The position numbers were made by a program, and so were the translations under genes. Below, piece after piece: positions 14,616 through 24,888 of a DNA stretch of 64,000 nucleotides. A model generated the notes under the pieces. It did no database searches, had not been told where the DNA came from, and saw only the letters and a list, made by a program, of their open reading frames with translations. Position 1 is the first letter of the stretch; every line of letters starts with the position of its first letter. Origin of the DNA: Flectonema sp. DT1601 (taxonomy: Eukaryota; Euglenozoa; Diplonemea; Diplonemida; Diplonemidae); NCBI GenBank assembly GCA_964019425.1, contig OZ025812.1, forward strand, positions 1,037,276 to 1,101,275, in the 5' to 3' direction.

Positions 14616-15487
14616 TCTGCTTGCGGAAATCTGCAAATATTTTTGCCTTTCTGCAGTATGCACGCTCAACGTGTAGGGACATCCTTGCGGAAGAGCCAAT
14701 CTTATGGCTTACTTAGGATTTTCTTTTTTTTTTCCCTTCTTGATGTCGATTTAAATTTATTTTTTGACGTTTAGAGGGAACTGCCTGATGCTTTCTTCTT
14801 TTTATAAATTAGTCATCTTTTTATTATTGCCTTGTCCTTTTTTTTTTTTTTTTTTGCTTTTATGTTCGTTTGTCTATTTTTACATCGTTTTTTCTTTTCT
14901 TCTTTTATTACTTTTTTTTTTTTTTTGCATCTTATTCAGTCAAGTGATGTCTTGCTGATTGTGCTCTCGTCACCCAAAATTTAATTTTTTTTTTGTAAAA
15001 AATAAAAAAATAAAAAAAAAAATGTTTGATGCATCGCGTATCAATAATCTATCTTATACACCTTTCCTTTCTCTTTCGTCGATCCCTTTTTATGGGTAGC
15101 AATTCAATAACAATGAAAGAAACAAACAGAGACTTGCAGCCGCGAATTTCTAATTTTTTATTGCAGTCGTCAAAAAAAAAAAAAAGGGGTGTGACACTGC
15201 GTCTTTAAAAAAAAAAAAAAAAATTTGAAAAATTTTCCATTGTCTGGCAGCAGAGCATTATTGACAAGCAATTTTCCAATCAAGCCAACGAATAGTTCTG
15301 TCTTATGAAGATGGTAAGCGAAAGCCTGCTGTTAAACAGTTCCTTCCCACAAACAAATGGAGAGGGAGTGAATTATTGTGAATGCTTGCGATCCAAGTTT
15401 CCCCCCCCATTTTTTTCCTTCTTTTTTTTTGCGGCCTTCCGACGAAAATAATTTTTTTTTTTAATGCAAACAAACAAAACCAATTAA

Positions 15488-15523
<36 letters not shown>

Positions 15524-16394
15524 CTAAGAAAGGAATAAAAGCCCATCATGCAAACATTCATTCTGCCTATTGGTTGATTCTTCTTACATCTAATGTAGGG
15601 TTTCATTTGTTTCTTTCTTGATCTTTAAAACTGCAGGTTCGTTTTTTTTTTTTTTTTGGCAATTAATGAGAAGTAGAGAGTTGGGAGCTGTTTAGTACTC
15701 TCGAAGAAGATGATATGATCAATTTGTCTGAATTACTATAAATTATTTCCTGGCAGTTTCACCCCCCACACCCCCCCTTTCCCCCTTCTTTTCTCTATTA
15801 TCTGCAACAACAACACCCTACTTCTGATTTTTTTTACTTATTTCTCTTTTGCCACCCGATTCTACTCGTCACTTGCGGTATCGGATGTCACACAGAGGAG
15901 AGGAAATAATGTTTGTTGCGGTGATTTGCACGCAAGATTATTTATATTTTTTTTTTTTTTTTTTTCAGAATTAAAAAAAGATTTTTAATTCGTTTTTTTT
16001 TTTTTTTTTTTTTTTCCTCTACCCCCAAACCCCATTTTTACCTTTTCGCCCTTTGCCCACGAGGGTGTTAAAAATATACCAAAAAAAAAAAAAAGAGAAA
16101 GAGAAAAAAAAATTAAAAAAAAAAACGAATCTGATTGAACGAACGAAATGTTTTTTTTTAAATTAATTTTTCTTTTTAAATCCCAAATAACCCTTTAAAT
16201 TGCAAACGAACAGTACTTGCATTTTTTTTCTTGAAGAGAAAAAAAGGTGTCGAAGCTCTTTTCCACTGGAACTCGCACACAAAAAATTCCCGCCACACTC
16301 CACCCTTCGGAATGCTATTCTTCGTTAATTCTTTTTTTTTTGTTTATTTTTTATTTTTGTGACAGGAAGTACACTCTCAAAAACTAAATATGGC

Positions 16395-16620
16395 CCCCGG
16401 GATTAGATTCTTCCTACTACCTGCTAGTATACCGGATAAGGTGGAAGCAAAGTGTTTCTAGATCTCCTGATCTAGTATGCCCTGTGCTGATACTAACAAA
16501 ATAATCCTCCCCGGGATTAGGTTCTTCCTACTACCGCAGTATTGGGGACCCTCAGAAGAGCCACTCGGTACTCTTTGAGTGTCTACCTAACCGATACTCG
16601 GTGGTCTGATGGACTTGATA
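16395..16620. ncRNA. Structured segment with two copies of a 27-nt motif; RNA gene or element remnant
   Basis: A 27-nt motif beginning CCCCGGGATTAG and ending CCTACTACC occurs at 16395-16421 and again at 16509-16535 with one mismatch, and both copies are followed by a similar GC.AGTAT tail. Between them lies a perfect 7-bp hairpin (CTAGATC 16458-16464, loop TCCT, GATCTAG 16469-16475) and a TACTAAC sequence. After the second copy the bases pair in several short helices (for example TCGGT with ACCGA, enclosing ACTC-TTT-GAGT). The segment is more GC-balanced than its surroundings and ends about 110 bases upstream of the small basic protein gene. I could not match it to tRNA, snRNA, SRP RNA or rRNA. 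Confidence 0.35.
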
Positions 16621-16730
16621 ACTAACTAAATATGAATACGCATTTCTCAAAAAAGGAGTTTTTTTCTTTTTATCGATTAGTCATATGTTGTAGTGTTTTA
16701 GTTTATTTAATTAGATACCTACATACCAAC

Positions 16731-16937
16731 ATGGGCAGAAGTAACAATCAAAGACGCGCCTCAGCGAAGAAGAAGGGAACTGAATTTAAACCCCGTCATT
16801 CTACAAAATCGAAGAGGGCTAAGGTAAGTATCAAAGCTCAGATTGCAAATGCGAAGAAATTTAATGAAAAGAAGTCACTCGGAGTTAGGAGCAAGAGACA
16901 GATTCAGAAAGATAGAAAGGCAACTAAGAAGAGATAA
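16731..16937 (+). CDS. Small, highly basic protein (68 aa), possible nucleolar or ribosome-assembly factor
   Basis: The product starts MGRSNNQRRASAKKKG and is rich in Lys and Arg throughout (ending DRKATKKR), with no hydrophobic segment. Such composition is typical of small nucleolar or ribosome-assembly proteins, but I recognise no family and infer no more than that. An upstream in-frame Met at 16632 would add 33 residues with a membrane-like stretch. I prefer 16731 because an acceptor-like TTTTAG lies about 30 bases upstream and the basic protein begins exactly there. The stop is TAA, directly followed by a 14-bp inverted repeat. Confidence 0.55.
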   Translation: MGRSNNQRRASAKKKGTEFKPRHSTKSKRAKVSIKAQIANAKKFNEKKSLGVRSKRQIQKDRKATKKR

Positions 16938-16938
16938 G

Positions 16939-17100
16939 TTGTTTAACTTTTTTTTTCATCTGAAAAAGTTAAACAAGAATGGTCGTCAACACCGATCGCT
17001 GAAGTAGTGAACCTTTCTGATAGATGTTCACTACCGTCGAACTCGCACATGAGATAATCGAATAGTGAGGTACTTGGAGTACCGTACCTGCTGTACTATT
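16939..17100. repeat. Run of perfect inverted repeats downstream of the basic-protein gene
   Basis: Just after the stop codon, TTGTTTAACTTTTT (16939-16952) pairs perfectly over 14 bp with AAAAAGTTAAACAA (16963-16976). A second perfect 9-bp pair, GTAGTGAAC (17004-17012) with GTTCACTAC (17036-17044), follows, and then GGTACT-TGG-AGTACC (near 17070) enclosed by AATAGT / ACTATT. Such a density of stems suggests a 3'-UTR element or a small RNA gene rather than chance. I see no known RNA signature. Confidence 0.45.
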
Positions 17101-17265
17101 AGACGTGTATTAGCTTAGCCAGTTATCATATTTTTTTGTTTTATTTCGTATCACTTGCCATCCTCTTTTTAGTTAGTTCCGTGTCGTCATTTTTGTCGTT
17201 TCTATGTTCTGTTTGGTATTTAAATATTTGTTATAATTTGTTACTCTACTTCAGAACTGCACGAC

Positions 17266-17509
17266 ATGCGCACGGTAGCACTTCGATTGGGAAAACTTGA
17301 CAGCAGATGGCTGCCTATGAGAAATGCGATGATCAGTATGATGAGTGGGGCAGTACTGCTATGTGGTTTGTGTTTATTATTATTTTTTAATAAAAAAAAA
17401 AAAATCATGTTTATAAAAACCAAATCAATCACACAAATCAGGAATAGGATATAATGTCGGGCTTGCTAGAAACACTCCGAAGAGGATTGCTCTTCACAGT
17501 GAGCTCTGA
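17266..17509 (+). CDS. Tiny two-exon gene, 55-aa predicted membrane protein
   Basis: Exon 1 (17266-17365) and exon 2 (17442-17509) join through a 76-nt intron with donor GTTTGT and acceptor AAATCAG, the same kinds of sites as in the CCP and kinase genes below. The joined frame reads MRTVALRLGKLDSRWL..., has a central hydrophobic segment (AMISMMSGAVLLCGIGYNVG) and ends ...ALHSEL followed by TGA. A CTACTTCAG acceptor-like site sits about 17 bases before the ATG. One short N-terminal basic region plus one membrane segment would fit a small mitochondrial inner-membrane protein, but I recognise no family. Exon joining is my inference; unspliced, the frame runs into a poly-Lys tract. Confidence 0.4.
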
Positions 17510-20500
17510 TGCTACTCGGCTGAAATACCCCCGTCTTCGTTGTGATTGAAAAAAAAAAAAAGATTTGATGGCTCCTGTTTTTGTGCGCAGCATTCAATTA
17601 AGTGATCGCGACCGATGGTCGCGTTCGTTGTTGGGAATGTCAGCAGCCAAACACTACCAAACAGAGTTCCCCCAACGATTCTCTTACACGGATCTTTTTT
17701 TTTTTTTTTATGTACATAAAAAAATAACGAACAAAAATGAAAAATAACAATCAGTGGTTCACAAACCACTACTGCGATATTTCCTTTTCATGGTTTGTTT
17801 GTTTGCATAAAGCACCGAGGAAATTCGTTTTTTTCCTTTCTTTTTTTTTTTTCTTTCTCTTTTTCGTTGTTTAATATTTGTTTTCCTCCTCTCTCTCTCT
17901 CTGTTTTCTAAATCCAATGCTATCACAATCGTTGTAATCGTTTTTTTTTTTTTGGTCATATTTTCCCGTTTTTATTATTTTTATTTTTTTGTTGTTTTTT
18001 TTTTCCTTTTTTTCCCCCATTCCTTTCCACTTATCTTGGCCCTAAAAAGAAGTTGTTTTGTCTCAAAAACAAGAACTTTTTTTGATTCTGATAACGAACA
18101 GTTGGGAATTGAAAAGCAAATTAACGGAAATTTATCATTTTTTTTTTCGTTGGTGAGGAGTTGGCGAGATTATTTGTGTTGTGTCACAGGCAAAGGAGAT
18201 GTTGTTTTAAAATTGTTTGATGTTCTGTGTGGAGAACCTTCCTCTGAATCGTGTAGGGTCGATAGAACTGATTTCCCCGACTTCAATACAATAGATTAGT
18301 TTCGCGAAAATGGAACGACGACAATTTTTGTGTCTTTTTGTTCATTACTTTTAACTATCTCTTAAGGTCAATCTCGATTCTAGGCAGTGTTGGAACTCGT
18401 CTCTTATACATAACAATAATTCGGAGTTAAGTCTTCCGTGTTGTTGCTTCGCATTGTCACTTCAAGTTCAACAGCTGCGAAAATGGTGTCAAGATATATG
18501 AAAAAAAAAACGATAAAATAAATAGACCCCTCCCTTCCCATATTTCATTCTTGATTCGTATTTTCTGAGTTACAACATGTCAGAATGAATCCTTTTTTTT
18601 GTTATTTAAAAAAAAAATAAAAAAATAAATAAAGGGAAAATATTCTTAAGAAAAAAATCAACAACAATCGATGTGATGTGTTTAGTGTTGTGTTCGGGTT
18701 GCTTTGCGCGTTCTTGTACTGCAGCAACAGAAGCTATACTCGTTCACAAGTATAGGCTGTGATAACTTCTCTGGTTACTACTAACTACTGCACCGTGTCG
18801 TGGTGTTTGTTGTTATTTTGGTTTCTTCCGTTGTCATGGTTTTTTAGCTGCCATTCTATCCCCGTTCTTTACTTTTGTTTTTATTTGATTCGTTTTGGTG
18901 TTTTGTTGATTACTTTCTTTTTTACGTATTTTTATTTTTACTCCCGCGGGGTGCGGGGGTCCGGTGTTCCATTTCCTGTGAGAGAATTGTGTAGTTGAGG
19001 CTTTCTACGAAAGGGACTCGTGTGCTGACTCGAAGCAGATCGAAGTTGAGTTGACGTCAGTGGTACGTCTCTCCCACGTGATTTACTTTTATTCCGAAGG
19101 TTGTACAAAAGCAGAGCTCCTGTCCCTTGCCGCTGACTTAACCAGAATTTAAAAAGAACCGAAATTGCTGCTTTCTAAGAAGCTCACCAACCAAGTTCTT
19201 TTGTTCCCTTTTTTGGCGTTGGCAAAGCCGAAAACCATCGCATACCAGATCCCTTTGTGCCCAGATTGTTTTATTTTCTTTCGTTTGGTAATTATTTTAT
19301 ATTTGCCTTTGCAAACGTTAACGTTTTTTTTTTCGCGAATGTTGTTGTACCGCCGTTCTTCTTTGAGAAGAACTGGTGATGGCTAGGAATGTTTTGTTTT
19401 TTTTTTATTCCGAGCAGCGAGTTACCAACGTTGACCTTTATGCAACAGATATTTCTCTATTGTTGTTCGTTAATGTACCGCTTCCTTTGGGAAGCCGGTC
19501 TCGTCTTTGGGAATGTGATATTTTTGTATTCTGAAAGCTGTCTTGTCAGTGTGACAACCCTTTTTGTTTTGTTACTCTATCCCTTTTTGTGTGTTTCTCT
19601 TTTTTTTTTTTTTTTTATTCAAAAAAAAAAAAATAAAGTCATTGTCAATCAGTGACGCCTTCTCATCAGCATGAGCGATGAATTCTCATAAGCAATTTAA
19701 TTGCTTTTGTTTCGTCTCTTCTCTCCTTTTCTCGCGAGGTCGTTAACTTCCCGTATGCAAATCTTTTTTTTTTTCTCTCAAAATTTCATTAATTTATAAT
19801 TACTTGCTTATCTCATCACAACCAGACAGTGTTTCGAGTGACATAACAGGTACTCATTGTGATGTTGCAATTAATGAGCAGCATGCTTATCACTACATGA
19901 ACCTGTGACGGTCTTCATTCAAGTTATTACTTCCTCACATGTGTTGGAGGAATCGGTTCCTTCTGTAAAGGGATTGAGAGACCTATTCAGTCTCAAAGCT
20001 TGGCTTTTCCTTTTCTGCCTCTGTGTGAGTGCGATTTGACTTCTATTTTAAGAAGAAAGAAACCTTTCAGCACTCGCTGATTGGTATTTAAGACAGAAAT
20101 TAGATCATCTCAGATGATGAGGAGTCTGTCGTAACCTTTCTGAGTCAGATGGTGACCTCGTATTCGGTTTTGAGTTACTTTTCAAATATTCGTTTCTACA
20201 TAATAAATAGTTTTGTCTGAACTATCTGAATTGTAACACCAAACCTTCTTACTCTTACCCACCTTTACGAAGGCATTCCCCTTCTCTGTTTGCTCCACCT
20301 CATGTATCTCACAATGACGAGAAAGAAAGACAAAGAAGATAAGCAACAGCGGTACCAGTAAGTAAATAATAATAAAAAGGTTGTAGCACCTCTTGTAGGT
20401 CATCAGTAAATTCTGTTTTTCTTCTTCTGTAAGTCTGTCGTCTGTACGATTCTTTTCGTGGCCTATGATTTACAAGAACAACAGGGAAGACGCCTATCTT

Positions 20501-20995
20501 CAGAGTTCCTTGAGGTGCTGAAAAAGGCGGCGCCTAAATAGCAACCCAAGAGGACAATATTATCAAAAAAACAAGAATCGTTTGTACAGATGGCGGAAAC
20601 TGCTCGGGGAAAAGCTTCGTATGCATCGGAGATTGATTTCCTGTGGGGTTGGATTTTTGACTTGGTTCTCTGTACGAAAATGATGCGTGTGATAAGAACA
20701 TATCCTAGCCTTAAAAAGTCATTATTCAGTCTCTGAGTCACATTTATCCGTCTTTGTAAAAAAAAAAAAAAGCCGCGGTGTTGATTTTTGCAGGGTACTA
20801 CAACAACCATAATAACCGAATAAAGTGCTGCTTCCGTAGCTGTCGGTTGAGTCATCTGTTGGGTGTTGTCAACAACTTACGTATCTCTTTATGTAACAGG
20901 TGACTATAATATGTTTAGAAATAGATCTAGGCTGTAAGTACTGCTGTTTTGAATATAAGAAGTGTGGTGGGAACTTCAAGTAATTTGCTTCTACA
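17510..20995. other. Intergenic region, no supported gene
   Basis: The stretch is T-rich with many homopolymers. The open frames present are short and read as Phe/Leu-rich artefacts of T tracts. The part from 19.8 to 20.2 kb is less biased and contains short stems such as TTGAGA/TCTCAA near 19977-19999, but I see no gene. A TTCTACAG acceptor-like site at 20989-20996 marks the start of the next gene's leader. Confidence 0.55.
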
Positions 20996-21003
20996 GAACT
21001 CAC

Positions 21004-22167
21004 ATGAGCATCTTGCGAGATGTGTTGGGAGATGACGCGAAGCTGACTACAGAAGCAGCACAATTAATTAATATCATTGCCAGTAGAACTGTTGCCCGCA
21101 AGAAACAAGAAGAAGCAATCTTACGGCAGGTGCGAAACTCGTGGTCAACTAGAGAAAAGAGAGAACGACCAGTGTACTTGTCATCGAAGTACGCAAATGG
21201 AAATGGGAAACGAACGCAATTAAAGAGAAACGATGGGTGCGGAAGCAGTGCTGATGTCATACGATCGGAATTATCAAAACACGAAGTCACTGTTGAGGAA
21301 CAAACCTTTTGTGATGAATTACTGAGAGCTTGCGGAGACAATGACCAGGCGGCAATAATTCAACACAAAGCTGTCTTACGTCAGGGAATACCAAACGCAC
21401 TTGCTGTTCATATTTCAGGAAGACTTTGTATGGAACTACAACAACAGTTTGAAGACACAGCTGGTCGTTCTGCTGTTGACTTCCTTACCATATTAAACTA
21501 TATTAAAGTAGCAAAGTCACTTGCTTCTGAAGAAGTACCAGAAAGGGCACAAGTCATGCTGTCAGTTGTGTTAATGTTTGTAATATTATTTAACGAGAAA
21601 CAAAAAGATATTCAAAACAGTTTCGCAGTCAAGACTGCTGCTGCGCAAACTCTTTTGTCGTTGCCGTTTGTGAAGTCGAGAGGAGTGACTTTGATACCAT
21701 TTAATGAATTATCGGATAGCGATTGTGATCATTCCACGGCTTTGGGAATATTAATTTTAATTAGCGAATGGGGAATGCCTGCTGTTGGTAAATTATTATT
21801 CAAACACCCCGAAGTCTTACAATCTCTGCAGTCTAGATTCTCAACTACGAGTAATGTTTATCTGAATTGTGTTATATTCAAACTAATTAAATATTTGTCG
21901 GATTTAAAACACTTTTCTCAGCTTTCAAAGTTGCAAGATCTCCACGGACCTAATCTACTACTGTGTCCAGAAGCTTTGAATGGTCCACCTCCGAAGCTTT
22001 CTCATCTGAATAGCTCCGACAGTAATAAAAGAGAGAGTGAACTTCGTCACATTCCGCCTCTTCCTGTTGGTACGTCTTCTAAAGTGACTGCTGGTAGAAA
22101 AGAAATAATTCATCTGTTTGAAATAAATATAACTTCAGCAGAAGTTTCAACTGCTGTCGGTGACTAG
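21004..22167 (+). CDS. Unknown alpha-helical protein (387 aa)
   Basis: I do not recognise the family. The frame begins MSILRDVLGDDAKLTTEAAQ and is open for 387 residues. It is mainly helical, with alternating hydrophobic patterns over about residues 95-310 that would suit an armadillo/HEAT-like solenoid, and a polar tail of about 60 residues. There is no signal peptide and no clear membrane segment. I chose the ATG at 21004 because an acceptor-like TTCTACAG ends 7 bases upstream; an open frame extends further left only through a non-ATG codon. It is the first gene of the + strand cluster, about 140 bases upstream of the carboxypeptidase gene. Confidence 0.7.
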   Translation: MSILRDVLGDDAKLTTEAAQLINIIASRTVARKKQEEAILRQVRNSWSTREKRERPVYLSSKYANGNGKRTQLKRNDGCGSSADVIRSELSKHEVTVEEQTFCDELLRACGDNDQAAIIQHKAVLRQGIPNALAVHISGRLCMELQQQFEDTAGRSAVDFLTILNYIKVAKSLASEEVPERAQVMLSVVLMFVILFNEKQKDIQNSFAVKTAAAQTLLSLPFVKSRGVTLIPFNELSDSDCDHSTALGILILISEWGMPAVGKLLFKHPEVLQSLQSRFSTTSNVYLNCVIFKLIKYLSDLKHFSQLSKLQDLHGPNLLLCPEALNGPPPKLSHLNSSDSNKRESELRHIPPLPVGTSSKVTAGRKEIIHLFEINITSAEVSTAVGD

Positions 22168-22309
22168 AGTACCACCTGACCTCATTCCGATATCAGCGTG
22201 TGATAACACTCTGAAGGGAAAAAAAAAAAAAAAAAAAAAAAATGCCATTCTACATTTTTAACGTCAAAAGTTTTCTTCTTTTTTTCTCCAGGTAGAGTCC
22301 GACACAATA
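22168..22309 (+). promoter_or_regulatory. Polypyrimidine tract and AG before the carboxypeptidase gene (candidate trans-splice acceptor)
   Basis: The 142-base gap between two same-strand genes holds an A tract and then TTTTCTTCTTTTTTTCTCCAG ending at about 22291, 19 bases before the ATG. This arrangement matches trans-splice acceptors in organisms with spliced-leader RNA. It could equally end a 5'-UTR intron. Confidence 0.4.
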
Positions 22310-23853
22310 ATGAAACAACAGGTTGGCGGGCTGACTTTTAATTCTGATTTCGATTCTGGTAATCTCGGTAAGGTAGAGCTAATTGACGGGTCAGAGAATG
22401 AGTTTCTTTGCAACGTAAGAAGAGACTGCGAAGGAACACCTCACGCGAATACGAACAGCTCTTGGTTTTATTTTGAAGTAAGTGGAGGACGGTACGGACA
22501 ATCTGTAGTCTTCCACATGAAAACACTAAATGTTCAAGCAAAACTTTACAGCTTTGATATGAGACCTGTTGTTAAGAAAGGTCGCAATGGAAAATGGAAA
22601 CGAATTAGTCAAAAACCACAAACACACGTCACGTCAACACAGCAATTTATAATCTCGTGGTCGCATACCTTTGATGATGAACCAGTTCGATTTGCCTTTA
22701 CGTATCCTTACCCTTACAAAGACTTGTGTCGTAATATTACTAATTGGGAACAACGAGCCAGGTCGATTAAGAAAATTACTTTTGAAAAATCAGTCATCGC
22801 GACTACCTTGGAAGGTAGAAACTTAGACGCTCTTCACATCACTTCGTCAAAAGGAAGAGAAAGTGAAAAACGAATTGTGTTTTTGACAGCCAGGGTACAT
22901 GCTGGTGAGACTCCAGCTAGTCATATTCTCCACGGGTTTATTAATTCACTTTTCGATACTGATAATGTACAAGCTAGTTATCTTCTCGATAACTTCGTAT
23001 TTAAAGTTTGTTATTTCTCAGTTTTTTTTTTTTTTTGTAATTTAACTATTTTTTGAAAATAACTAATACAAAACAGATCATACCGATGCTCAACCCAGAC
23101 GGAGTAGCGAAAGGTTTCTATCGCACAGATACAAACGGGTTGAACTTAAACAGAATGTATGAAACACCAAAACCAGAACGGCATCCAACTATTCACGCAA
23201 CTCGTAGGATGTTTCTCTCTTTGTTTGCGACAGGAAGGCTTTGTTTGTATATTGATTTTCATGCTCATGCGACACGAAGAGGATGTTTTATTTACGGGAA
23301 TGCTCTTCATGGAGATCAACAAGTTGAAAACTTATTATTCCCCAAGTTATTGAGTCTCAATACTGATTACTTTGACTACCAAGGTTGTAACTTTACGCAA
23401 AAGAATATGCGAACCAAAGGAAAGTTCGACGGACTTTCAAAAAAAGGAACCGGCAGAGTTGCTTTACACTCTGAAACTGGATTTGTAAGTTGCTACACTT
23501 TAGAAGTTAATTACAATACTGGAATGCCTAGTGATAGGGATAGTTGTGTTTATCCTTACACTCCTGAGATTTATGAAAGTATTGGTGCTGCTGTTGGTGG
23601 TGCTGTTCTTGATAAGTATGGATTAAATCCAATTTGTAAACTAACTTCAACACCCTATCAAAACCTTGAAGGAGTTAAAACATCTCTCTCCAGATCTATT
23701 CGTGGTAATCGTAGTGTCTATCGGATACCTCGAGCAAAGACAAGTGTGTCATTGCCAACAATCTCAAAAGCAGATTATGCCACGTCTCCCTTCCGTGCGC
23801 ATCAGTCTCTTCGTTCATTTAAAACTGGCAGGACAGTAACGTGTAGGACTTAA
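22310..23853 (+). CDS. Cytosolic carboxypeptidase, CCP5/AGBL5-like tubulin deglutamylase (M14D family), two exons
   Basis: The predicted protein has 490 residues from exon 1 (22310-23005) and exon 2 (23077-23853). The 71-nt intron has donor GTTTGT and acceptor AAAACAG, and removing it restores the family sequence ...FVFK-IIPMLNPDGV.... An N-terminal beta-rich CCP domain (about residues 1-150) precedes the M14 peptidase domain. Zinc ligands are the His and Glu of ARVHAGETPASH and the His of YIDFHAHATRRG; the catalytic Glu is in CYTLEVNYNTG. The segments QGCNFTQKNM and GRVALHSETG are typical of CCP5-type enzymes, which remove branch-point glutamates from tubulin side chains. It likely acts on flagellar or cytoskeletal microtubules. 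The C-terminal 70 residues are basic and variable. All recognised active-site residues are present. Confidence 0.9.
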
Positions 23854-24888
23854 CTGTTGTGTGTGTTGTCTTTCTTTGAAGACGGACGAGGTAAGCCTGT
23901 TTGTTTCAGGGAGCTGATGGTCGGTCTCATAGTGAGGTGAATAACCTCTTTTTGTGGTGATTGTTGTGTGTGAAAAAAAATTACTAAAATTATTATTATT
24001 ATTTTTTTTTTTTTTCCCCCTTCTCAATCCCACGGGATGCCCCCCCTCTACACTCAGCATTTATATTTATGTTGTCACTCTTCTACTAGTCTGTGGTGTA
24101 CTTTTTATTTTATTTTTTATATTTTCTTTAGATTTTCAAATTATTTTTTATTTCTATTCAGATTCCCTGTTCAAAGGGCAAACTGATTGGAATGCATCTC
24201 AAAAAAGATTATTAGATCCTGATTGGCGTCTTCCTTCTTTCTCCCTCTCTTATCAATAATATCACTTGCTGTTTTTAAAAAAAAAAAAAAAAAAATATTA
24301 TTTTCAGTTATTGTAATTTGGGAAGGAATTTTCGTTCTTTCTTTACTATAGGTTTTTCCTCTCATTGATTTGTAGCCGCAGTCTGATAAGTAACAAAAGA
24401 TAGATTCTAACTGTGAGTACTGAAGGGTACTCCAGCTGCTCACTTTATGGTTCCTATCGTGGTTGTGTTGGTGGCTTTATTTTCTTTTTTTTTTTTCAAG
24501 GTAGAGTCTTTTTTATTTATTTTTTTTATTATATTTTTTAAGAGGTTGTTGATATTTTAAAATATTCAGGTTTACTCTCCCCCCCCTCCGATATCCCCTC
24601 GTTCATTCTTTTCTAAGAGTGTTTTGTTTGTATTTAAAATGTGTTGCTTTATCAAATAGCTCTTCGTATTTGTTTGAAAGGGTTCATTTTGTTGTCACAC
24701 CTGTCTACGAAAAAAAAAAATCAAATTGGAGAAAATGAGATTAAATAAAAAACCTTTTCTTCTTTTTCAAAGACAATATTATTCAAAAAGAGGGGTACTC
24801 AAATTATCATCTCTTCCGATGCTTTTGAGAAGTTTATAAATAATTACTATTACCACAGACTGTGGGATTTGAACCAAAAAAAAAAAAA
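23854..24888. other. Intergenic, T-rich
   Basis: No gene is seen. Several T and A runs occur. An acceptor-like ACCACAG ends about 30 bases before the next ATG. Confidence 0.6.

Larger units (their letters stand above)
1..16380. other. Long AT-rich, homopolymer-rich region without a confident gene
   Basis: I see no supportable protein gene in these 16 kb. The DNA is dominated by A or T runs of 8 to about 30 bases, spaced roughly every 100-200 bases (for example T runs near 2318 and 8921, A runs near 6458 and 7475). Open frames here are short and mostly made of Lys or Phe runs encoded by those tracts. The first 24 bases could be the end of an exon followed by GTAAGT, but nothing else supports that. 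Small genes with short exons could hide here, as one does at 17.3 kb. Several strong hairpins in the region are listed separately. Confidence 0.7.

Noticed and set aside
20463-20855. Minus-strand 130-codon frame
   Set aside because: Composition is irregular, it includes a poly-Phe stretch from an A run, and there are no domains.
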